Positions 57,561 to 64,000 of a stretch of 64,000 nt of DNA are shown here, piece by piece. The notes under the pieces are model-generated. The model did not search any database. It was given only the letters and a program-made list of their open reading frames with translations, and was not told where the DNA came from. The DNA comes from JANQNX01 sp040217095. GTDB taxonomy: Bacteria; Pseudomonadota; Gammaproteobacteria; Eutrophobiales; Eutrophobiaceae. The stretch lies in the NCBI GenBank assembly GCA_965229565.1, contig OZ245888.1, positions 992,001 through 1,056,000 of the forward strand, read 5' to 3'. Numbering within the stretch: the first letter of the stretch is position 1; each line of letters starts with the position of its first letter. Position numbers and translations under genes: made by a program.

Positions 57561-59321
57561 ATGCTCAGATATCTGGTAGTAATCGCACTATATATCTCCG
57601 TGCAGATGGTCTATGCCGGTGATACAGGGGACATCGAAACCGCGGTAGATACCGACACAGTTGATAACGTCATTGAGCAGGCAGAGGCCTCCATCGAGGA
57701 ACTGGAGGAGCAAATCCTGTCAGGCGAAGAAACAGCGGCTGACGCAGAATACGCAGACGAATACAGCAGTACCCCCCTTTTAAAAGACGTGTTCCTGGTG
57801 CTGGATAATTCCGGCAGCATGAAAAAGAACGATCCGGATTTCCTGGCCAGCGAGGCCGTGCGCGAATTCATCAGTATGCAGGACGAGAATACCCGCGTAG
57901 GCATTGTTGTATTTGACCAGTCCGTCAGGTTGTCCACACCTTTGACGGAGGCCTCACTCACCAATCGCGAGACTATACTTTCCAGCCTCAACGAGATTGA
58001 TTACAAGGGCCTGTTTACCGATAGCCCGGCAGGTATCGAGCGTGCTATCTACCAGTTAAAGAACAATGCCCGCGATGAAGCAGAAAAATCCATCATCTTC
58101 ATGACAGATGGCATCGTCGATACCGGTAATCCTGACAAGGACATTGAAAAGGCCAAGTGGCTGCGCGAGGACCTGGCTCCCGATGCGGCCGATAATGACA
58201 TAAAGATCTTTGCCATTGCTTTTACCGAGCAGGCCGACTTCCAGTTGATACAGTCCATCGCGCAGAAGACCGGTGGTGAATATTATCGTGCGCTGCAGGC
58301 GGAAGATCTGCGAAATGTCTTTGAGCGAATAGACAGGATTATTAACGAACCGCCGGAGCCTGAGCCGGTACCGGTCGTACAGCCAGCACCGCCACCACCA
58401 CCGCCTGTTGTGCAGCCTGCGCCTGCACCGGTGATTATCGAGGTGCCCTCACAAGCCATGGGTGAAGAAGAGCGCATACGTTCAATGATCATGATCGCGG
58501 CTGCGATTATCCTGAGCCTGACCCTGCTTGCCATCCTGTTCCTGCTAATCAAGCGCAACAAGGAGATAAAAGGCGGCCAGGATGAATCGGTGCAGGAAGC
58601 TTATATCAATGACCTCTCCGGTAAAACGATGCAAGCCACACATAAGCTTGGTGCCCGACCGACGATGTTTGGTCGTGTTGCGGGCCAGGACACGGATCAC
58701 CTTGACTATATCGTTGTGAATGAAACCACTATCGGCCGCCGCCATGCTTTAATTGAATACAAGGACTACGCCTTCTGGATAGTCGACCAGGGTAGTATCA
58801 ACGGTACTTTCGTGAATGGTGAGCCGGTGAAAACAGAAACGCGTCTCAAGCACGGTGACAAGATTCGACTGCACAAATGTGAATTCGAATTTGTCATGCC
58901 CGAAATGGACGACAGCGGTATGACCGTGGTGTCAAACACGGTATTTGCTGCGCAGGCTGGCAGTGATGATGAGGAAGCGACCTTGATGAAGGACCAGGCC
59001 CTGCATGATGTCACTAACACCGAATCAGATCCGGTCAACGGTGAGATGGATTTTGACCTGACCGGCGGCGCCGGAGAGGAAGGTATATCCGATCTCTATG
59101 ACGGTGATAGCGACGAGGAAGCAACGGTACTGCGCGATCTGCCTGAAGACGAGCCAACCGCTACGCCTTATAAAAAACCTGCCGAGCCGGAATTTACACT
59201 GGATGAAGATGTAAACAGTGAAGATGACACCATCATGATCGATGATGATGAGGATGCGACATTAATGCCAGGCGACGACCAGGCGGTTGATGATGCTACC
59301 CTGCGCAAAGATGATGACTAA
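57561..59321 (+). CDS. Membrane protein with extracytoplasmic VWA and cytoplasmic FHA domains
   Basis: A 586-residue protein of unusual layout. A signal peptide (about 1-20) is followed by a VWA domain (about 70-250) with an intact MIDAS set: DNSGS at residues 82-86, Thr in KGLFTDSPAG and Asp in FMTDGIVD. A Pro-rich linker (about 260-295) leads to one membrane helix (about 309-332). The cytoplasmic side has an FHA domain (about 365-460, GRRHALIEY, GSINGTFVNG) and an acidic tail ending in repeated DDxATL segments, such as DEEATLM, DEEATVL, DEDATLM and DDATLRK, which may be phosphorylation sites or FHA ligands. It is transcribed apart from its neighbours. Function is unknown. Confidence 0.88.
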   Translation: MLRYLVVIALYISVQMVYAGDTGDIETAVDTDTVDNVIEQAEASIEELEEQILSGEETAADAEYADEYSSTPLLKDVFLVLDNSGSMKKNDPDFLASEAVREFISMQDENTRVGIVVFDQSVRLSTPLTEASLTNRETILSSLNEIDYKGLFTDSPAGIERAIYQLKNNARDEAEKSIIFMTDGIVDTGNPDKDIEKAKWLREDLAPDAADNDIKIFAIAFTEQADFQLIQSIAQKTGGEYYRALQAEDLRNVFERIDRIINEPPEPEPVPVVQPAPPPPPPVVQPAPAPVIIEVPSQAMGEEERIRSMIMIAAAIILSLTLLAILFLLIKRNKEIKGGQDESVQEAYINDLSGKTMQATHKLGARPTMFGRVAGQDTDHLDYIVVNETTIGRRHALIEYKDYAFWIVDQGSINGTFVNGEPVKTETRLKHGDKIRLHKCEFEFVMPEMDDSGMTVVSNTVFAAQAGSDDEEATLMKDQALHDVTNTESDPVNGEMDFDLTGGAGEEGISDLYDGDSDEEATVLRDLPEDEPTATPYKKPAEPEFTLDEDVNSEDDTIMIDDDEDATLMPGDDQAVDDATLRKDDD

Positions 59322-59418
59322 CCACGGTTATATCGATCGCTAATTTCTCACGACTCCAGGCAGCTGCTGGTATTCCTGCCAGTACATCGCTACTACCAGC
59401 CGCAACACAGTTTTAAGC

Positions 59419-60399
59419 ATGACTAATCCCAGGCAAGCACTGTTAAACCTGATCAAGGATGGTGAATTTCATTCCGGTGAGCAGTTATCCTCGCAACTGC
59501 ATGTGTCGCGTACCGCAATATGGAAATCGATCGGGCAATTACGCCAACTGGGTGTAGATATAGAATCGAAACATGGTCTCGGTTACCGTTTGCGCCACCC
59601 GCTGCAGCTATTCGATGCGGACAGTGTTCATGAGAATTTAAACGAACAGGCTGCACGTCACTGTCGTGATATTGAAATACTGTTTGAAACAGAATCGACC
59701 AATCAATACCTGTCAGAACTTGTCGGCCATTCCCCCTGTTCGGGCAAGGTAGTGCTAGCCGAATACCAGTCACAAGGCAGGGGACGGCGTGGTAACCAGT
59801 GGCTGTCACCGTTAGGTAGTGGCATCTGCTTTTCGCTGGCCTGGCGTGCCGATAACTCGTATGCCTCGCTGGGTTTATTGTCACTGTTTGTTGGTGTTGC
59901 CGTGGCGAGGACGCTGACTCACCTGGGTGTGAATGATGTCGGTTTGAAATGGCCAAATGACATCCTGGTCAACCAGCAAAAACTGGGTGGTATCCTGGTA
60001 GAAATGCAGGGTGAGGCTAACGGTCCTGTCGACATGATTATTGGTGTGGGTATCAACTACGATATACCTGTTGCACTCGTGCAAAAAGTTGATCAACCTG
60101 TCACCGATATTAGCCGGAATATGACTACCACAATTAATCGAAACGAGATCGCTGCCGCGTTGATATCACAACTGCTGGAGTTGCTGGCGACCACAGATGA
60201 ACAACAGCACGCTGCGCTGCTGGAAGAATGGCGGCACCTTGATTGTTACAAGGATCGCATGGCGAATTTACAACTACCGGGTTCAGAAGTCAGCGGCAGG
60301 ATCATGGGTATAGATAACGACGGTTGCCTGTTGATTAGTGTCAACGGACAGGTACAGCGTTACATGTGTGGAGAGCTCAGCGTCAGGCTGCAAACATGA
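59419..60399 (+). CDS. birA: Biotin-protein ligase and biotin operon repressor
   Basis: BirA attaches biotin to acetyl-CoA carboxylase and, in the bifunctional form, represses biotin genes. The 326-residue protein has an N-terminal helix-turn-helix (GEQLSSQLHVSRTAIWKSIG), so it is the regulatory form; the biotinyl-AMP loop is GRGRRG at residues 120-125 and KWPND starts at residue 177. coaX begins inside its stop codon. Confidence 0.97.
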   Translation: MTNPRQALLNLIKDGEFHSGEQLSSQLHVSRTAIWKSIGQLRQLGVDIESKHGLGYRLRHPLQLFDADSVHENLNEQAARHCRDIEILFETESTNQYLSELVGHSPCSGKVVLAEYQSQGRGRRGNQWLSPLGSGICFSLAWRADNSYASLGLLSLFVGVAVARTLTHLGVNDVGLKWPNDILVNQQKLGGILVEMQGEANGPVDMIIGVGINYDIPVALVQKVDQPVTDISRNMTTTINRNEIAAALISQLLELLATTDEQQHAALLEEWRHLDCYKDRMANLQLPGSEVSGRIMGIDNDGCLLISVNGQVQRYMCGELSVRLQT

Positions 60400-61142
60400 A
60401 ACTTCTTTTTGACATCGGTAATACCTCGGTCCACTGGGCTGAACATGATGGCCATACTTTTCGGCAACGGGGCAGGTTTGCCTACAAGGATGTCGACCTG
60501 TTAACCAGGCTGGAACAACAGCTATCAACCGCGACGGAACCGGAAGCCATACTGGTCGCCAGCGTTGCCAGCGATGATCAAAACCAGTCTTTGAACGACT
60601 GGTTAGTACAAAAGTGGCAGGTACAACCCTGGCACGCTGCCGTGGGAAAGGAATGTGCTGGCTTGATAAACAGCTATGCCGACTGCCAACAGATGGGGAT
60701 CGATCGCTGGCTGGCCATGCTTGCCGCATGGAGTGAATACCGGTCGGCACTTTGTGTAGTTGATTGTGGTACGGCGTTGACCATTGATTGCATCGATGCC
60801 AATGGTCAGCATGCCGGTGGTTATATCCTGCCCGGTATGGTGTTGATGCAGACCAGCCTGTTACACAATACCGACCGTATCAGGGCTGCAGTCAGTGAGA
60901 GTTTTTCAATTGACCGGGCAAGGAATACGCAGGACGCGATAAGCGGCGGTGCCTGCCTGGCAATGGTGGCTGCGATAGAGCGCGCCGTGGCCGATTTTCA
61001 GTCAACCTGTTCGATTGCAGTTCAGGGTGTTATAACTGGTGGAAACGCGGAACAACTGGTAAACCTGCTGAACAATTCGTTCGCTGTACATGACACGCTG
61101 GTACTGGAAGGGTTATTAAAACTGAACGAAGAAACAACATGA
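60396..61142 (+). CDS. coaX: Type III pantothenate kinase
   Basis: CoaX makes 4'-phosphopantothenate in coenzyme A synthesis. The 248-residue protein has LLFDIGNTSVHWA, GIDRWLAMLAAW and VVDCGTALTIDCID motifs of the acetate/sugar kinase-like type III family. Its ATG overlaps the birA stop (ATGA), and its own stop overlaps the next gene in the same manner. The birA-coaX-SPOR order is conserved in Pseudomonas. Confidence 0.96.
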   Translation: MKLLFDIGNTSVHWAEHDGHTFRQRGRFAYKDVDLLTRLEQQLSTATEPEAILVASVASDDQNQSLNDWLVQKWQVQPWHAAVGKECAGLINSYADCQQMGIDRWLAMLAAWSEYRSALCVVDCGTALTIDCIDANGQHAGGYILPGMVLMQTSLLHNTDRIRAAVSESFSIDRARNTQDAISGGACLAMVAAIERAVADFQSTCSIAVQGVITGGNAEQLVNLLNNSFAVHDTLVLEGLLKLNEETT

Positions 61143-61969
61143 AATGGTTTTTTGTTTTATTGCTATTGGTTAACGTGGCCTATCTTGGCTGGGAGATCGA
61201 TCGCAGTTCAAAACAGTATCGTGCCAACAAGCAAACGGCGATCAACATACCTGCAAATGTAAACAGGTTACAACTGGTAGCGGAACTCGACACGCCACCC
61301 GAAGCACGCCAGGTGCCGGTTGTGCCTGACGAGGGCTACCAGCAAGTAAACATGACCAGCATGTTGCCTATCGAGATGAACCCGAACACGGAGAACATGA
61401 TCCAGGCTCTATTGAATGAATCATCCATGATTCAACTGGAAAGTCAGTTCCTGCAGGAAGATAGTGCTGATACAGGCATTGATACCGAGCCTGCGAATAC
61501 AATCTGTTATACCTATGGTCCCATACCGGAAAAAAAGGAATCTGCATTGATGTCGGAATGGCTGAACGAACGCGGAATAGAGTATGAACAGCGACAAACG
61601 ACAGAAGATGGCCTGCCGAAATTCTGGGTTTACCTCGCGCCACAGGCATCCACTGCCCGGGCCGAACAGGCCGTGGAGGAATTAAAACAGCAGGGCATAC
61701 GTGATTTGCAGTTAATTCGCAGTGGCGACCTGTTGAACGCGGTATCACTGGGCCTGTTTTCCTCCCAGGCCGCCGTAAATCGACGCCTGAACGAGATCAA
61801 GGCCACCGGTTACCAGCCAGTTGTAGTACCCTATGCTGGCGGCAAACAGGTGTACTGGTTCGATGTCATGCTGGTACAGAACTCGTCCTATGTGAACGAG
61901 TTGTTCACGGGTTTTCCTGCACGATTCAAGGCCCTCCCGGTCAATTGTGACGAAATTGCGAAGCGGTAG
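61139..61969 (+). CDS. SPOR-domain envelope protein
   Basis: A 276-residue protein with an N-terminal anchor (about residues 2-20), a disordered Pro/Gln-rich linker and a SPOR domain (about residues 155-245: KFWVYLAPQASTARAEQAVE, VSLGLFSSQAAVNRRLNEI). SPOR domains bind denuded peptidoglycan at division sites. It closes the birA-coaX operon. Confidence 0.88.
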   Translation: MKWFFVLLLLVNVAYLGWEIDRSSKQYRANKQTAINIPANVNRLQLVAELDTPPEARQVPVVPDEGYQQVNMTSMLPIEMNPNTENMIQALLNESSMIQLESQFLQEDSADTGIDTEPANTICYTYGPIPEKKESALMSEWLNERGIEYEQRQTTEDGLPKFWVYLAPQASTARAEQAVEELKQQGIRDLQLIRSGDLLNAVSLGLFSSQAAVNRRLNEIKATGYQPVVVPYAGGKQVYWFDVMLVQNSSYVNELFTGFPARFKALPVNCDEIAKR

Positions 61970-62030
61970 GGAAATCCTTAGAATAAGCCGCTGTTACGCA
62001 CACGTGACAGGCTGCGAGGTGATCAGCAAC

Positions 62031-62104
62031 GCCCCGATAGTTAAATGGTATAACCGTTGATTTGTAATCATCAATTGGGGGTTCGATTCCCTCTCGGGGC
62101 TCCA
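62031..62104 (+). tRNA. tRNA-Thr (TGT), unusual Gly-like body
   Basis: A 74-base cloverleaf: acceptor GCCCCGA/TCGGGGC, D-arm TAGTTAAATGGTATAAC with a short stem, anticodon stem GTTGA/TCATC with one T-T mismatch, loop TTTGTAA (anticodon TGT, reads ACA), T-arm GGGGG-TTCGATT-CCCTC, then T-CCA. The D-arm and the T at position 73 resemble tRNA-Gly, while the anticodon is Thr. It is isolated after the SPOR gene, where Pseudomonas has a tRNA-Tyr-Gly-Thr-tuf cluster. Confidence 0.8.
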
Positions 62105-62154
62105 GTCTGAACTGTGCACTACACTATATTAACTATTCGATACCTGGCTCATTA

Positions 62155-63213
62155 ATGATACTGATAAAAAGACTATTCCCGGTACTTGTTGTATTTCTGT
62201 TGCTGACTGGCCATGCGCCAGCCGCCACCGGTTACGATGACATCCAGGCATTAATAAAGGACAACAAACTGGACCAGGCGCTGCAACTGACCGAGGGTCG
62301 CCTTGCAACCAGCCCCGATGATATCAAGCTGCGTTTCCTGAAAGGTCTGATCCTGACCCGGCTTGAGCGCTTGCCGGAGGCAGAAACCGCGTTCGTTGAG
62401 TTGACCGAGATCAACCCGGACCTGCCTGAACCCTACAATAACCTGGCCGTGGTCTATGCGGCGCAGGGAAAATACAGTGAGGCCGAGCAGGCCCTGAAAA
62501 ATGCGATCAACACACACCCCAGCTACGCGACAGCGCATGAAAACCTGGGTGATATCTATGCCAAGATGGCGAGCCGTGCTTATAACCAGGCACTGGAACT
62601 GGATAACACCAATCATTCAGCAAGGGCCAAGTTATCACTCGTAAACGAAATGATCTCGGAACCGGGTTCTGCTGCGCCGGAAAAGAAACCTGACAGCAAG
62701 AAACAGGTCGCTGCTGCCAAACCTCCAGCGGAAACAAAACCGGCACCAATCAAGCCGGAGATCATCACCATACCGCCTGAAAAGCAGCCTGAGCCAAAAA
62801 AAGTTGAAAAGGAAAAAGTGATCCCGCCGCTACCTGTTAAACAGGCTACTGTTGAAGAAGTCAAACCAGTACAGGATCGTGATAACGTCGAGCGTGCCGT
62901 GAATGATTGGGCTGATGCCTGGTCAGACCAGGACGTGGATCGTTACCTGGGCAGCTACGCGAAAGAATTTGTGCCGGATGACAACCAGTCCCTGTCAGCC
63001 TGGAAGGAAGAGAGACGTATACGATTGAAGAGCCCGGAATACATCAAGGTCACGTTGTCTGATATCAAGGTCGACCTGCATGGCAAGGACTATGCTGAAG
63101 TCCGTTTCCAGCAGCGTTACCAGTCTGACACCTATGGTGACGAGGTGACCAAGCAATTATTGATGCGAAAATACGATGATACATGGTTGATTACACAGGA
63201 AAGAACACGATAA
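62155..63213 (+). CDS. Exported TPR protein with C-terminal NTF2-like domain
   Basis: A 352-residue protein with a signal peptide (about residues 1-24), three tetratricopeptide repeats (about 35-150, for example NNLAVVYAAQGKYSEAEQAL), a Lys/Pro-rich linker with many PEKKP-type repeats (about 155-235) and a C-terminal region (about 240-352) with the SnoaL/NTF2-like pattern VERAVNDWADAWSDQDVDRYLGSYAKEF and VRFQQRYQSDTYGD. The latter fold often occurs as a periplasmic accessory or peptidoglycan-related module. It starts two bases before the L,D-transpeptidase gene, so the two probably work together. Confidence 0.85.
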   Translation: MILIKRLFPVLVVFLLLTGHAPAATGYDDIQALIKDNKLDQALQLTEGRLATSPDDIKLRFLKGLILTRLERLPEAETAFVELTEINPDLPEPYNNLAVVYAAQGKYSEAEQALKNAINTHPSYATAHENLGDIYAKMASRAYNQALELDNTNHSARAKLSLVNEMISEPGSAAPEKKPDSKKQVAAAKPPAETKPAPIKPEIITIPPEKQPEPKKVEKEKVIPPLPVKQATVEEVKPVQDRDNVERAVNDWADAWSDQDVDRYLGSYAKEFVPDDNQSLSAWKEERRIRLKSPEYIKVTLSDIKVDLHGKDYAEVRFQQRYQSDTYGDEVTKQLLMRKYDDTWLITQERTR

Positions 63214-63215
63214 TA

Positions 63216-64000
63216 ATGGGTATCGCTGGTAATTCATTGATGTTGATGCGGACTGGTCGTTATATTTTAAGCTCTACCTGCCTGCTGTTCGCTGTCGCAG
63301 CCAACGCGGGTGATTTGCTATCCAAGGCAACCTCGGACGATGGGCTGTCGGTCTATTCCGAGTCACTGTTGCTTAATGCCGTCGACAACATCAGTAATAA
63401 CGATATTGATGCCGCAATTTCAGATCTGCGGCAGCTGACGCGCATCAATCCTGATTTCAAGGCTGCACAAATGATGTACGCGGACATGTTGATGGCCAGG
63501 ATCCAGCCACTGACTGATTTTGGTAACGTGCCCAATGCTTCTTTTGAAAAGATAACGGCGCTGCGTGAAGAGGTTCGTGCACGCTGGCAGTACCATCAAG
63601 AGCCTATCGATAAAAGCCGTATCCCCGCCTCGCTGATTGAACTGGATAACAAGCAGGACCATGCGATCGTGGTAGACAGTTCGCGCTCAAGGTTGTACCT
63701 GTTTAAAAACCAGAATGGCGTGCCACGTCTTGTGCGTGATTTTTACGTTACCATAGGCAAGAACGGTACCGGCAAATACGTGGAAGGCGATCAGAAAACA
63801 CCGGTCGGCGTTTATTTCGTGACCGGCTTTATCAATCCTGAGGAACTGCCGGACCTCTACGGTGACGGTGCGTTTCCAATCGACTATCCCAATGTCTGGG
63901 ACCGACGTCATGGTCGAACCGGTTACGGCATCTGGTTACATGGTGTTCCGAGTAATACCTACAGTCGACCACCGCGTGACAGCAATGGTTGCGTGATCGT
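63216..64000 (+). CDS. L,D-transpeptidase (YkuD), cut by the window edge
   Basis: The reading frame runs open to the right edge, giving 261 residues here. A signal peptide (MRTGRYILSSTCLLFAVAANA) follows the start region; ATG codons at 63216, 63240 and 63246 are possible, and the last two give a more typical signal. The YkuD domain starts near residue 150 (AIVVDSSRSRLYLFKNQNG) and shows TPVGVYFVTG, YGIWLHGVPSNTYSRPPRD and the catalytic SNGC with Cys259. L,D-transpeptidases form 3-3 cross-links or attach proteins to peptidoglycan. A short TPR-like region (about residues 50-85) may precede it. Confidence 0.9.
   Translation, partial: MGIAGNSLMLMRTGRYILSSTCLLFAVAANAGDLLSKATSDDGLSVYSESLLLNAVDNISNNDIDAAISDLRQLTRINPDFKAAQMMYADMLMARIQPLTDFGNVPNASFEKITALREEVRARWQYHQEPIDKSRIPASLIELDNKQDHAIVVDSSRSRLYLFKNQNGVPRLVRDFYVTIGKNGTGKYVEGDQKTPVGVYFVTGFINPEELPDLYGDGAFPIDYPNVWDRRHGRTGYGIWLHGVPSNTYSRPPRDSNGCVI

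Overview
The window is a chromosomal segment of a Gammaproteobacterium. The 16S/23S/5S operon with tRNA-Ile and tRNA-Ala in its spacer, the order mnmG-rsmG-parA-parB-atpIBEFHAGDC, the argC-to-tyrS block (DUF6776, bactofilin, erpA, anmK, M23 peptidase, tyrS, then rrn) and the birA-coaX-SPOR block are all gammaproteobacterial arrangements. HemJ in place of an oxygen-dependent protoporphyrinogen oxidase, an Fe-S type APS reductase, CysB, TauE/SafE and a tungsten-type aldehyde oxidoreductase fit a free-living, possibly sulfur-metabolising lineage (Chromatiales/Thiotrichales-like). That placement is inference. Neither edge falls between genes with certainty: the right edge cuts an L,D-transpeptidase gene.

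Layout. 20-6739: three tightly packed plus-strand genes of unknown function, visibly more AT-rich than what follows: a 1329-residue secreted protein with twelve C-x4-C units, a small exported protein and a large probable outer-membrane beta-barrel. 6812-12031: speE, mnmG, rsmG, parA, parB. 12198-19401: promoter, complete F1Fo ATP synthase operon and terminator. 19455-23566: glmU, a nitrilase-family amidase, rraA, a SIMPL-domain protein and a membrane protein. 23588-28311: a DUF3012 lipoprotein, hemL, thiE, thiD, rubredoxin, hemJ, a TlpA-like redoxin and a DUF4126 protein. 28482-28600: a promoter followed by an orphan terminator just ahead of argC. 28655-35248: argC, DUF6776, bactofilin, erpA, anmK, M23 peptidase, tyrS. 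35350-36525: an AcoR-like GAF/Fis-HTH regulator lacking the AAA+ domain.

36710-42554 is a full rRNA operon with P1-type promoter, boxB/boxA, RNase III processing stalks, two long hairpin repeats around tRNA-Ala, and a duplicated 5S-end/terminator. 42694-53265 is a looser region: mgtE, DUF2788, an alpha/beta hydrolase, a MoaD-like carrier overlapping an AOR-family gene, an exported protein behind a Fur box, DUF1134, an FmdB-like protein, a metallo-beta-lactamase-fold hydrolase, YdcH, TauE and CysB. 53266-61969 holds the redoxin-cysH pair, an FHA protein, a predicted aminopeptidase lipoprotein, a 3-mercaptopyruvate-type sulfurtransferase, a membrane VWA-FHA protein, and birA-coaX-SPOR. 62031-64000 holds an unusual tRNA-Thr(UGU), a TPR/NTF2-like protein and the cut L,D-transpeptidase.

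Most of the window is housekeeping. The best candidates for something undescribed are the 20-6739 surface/secretion locus, the argC leader or small RNA, the VWA-FHA membrane receptor-like protein with a second FHA protein nearby, the rRNA-spacer hairpin family and the Gly-bodied tRNA-Thr.
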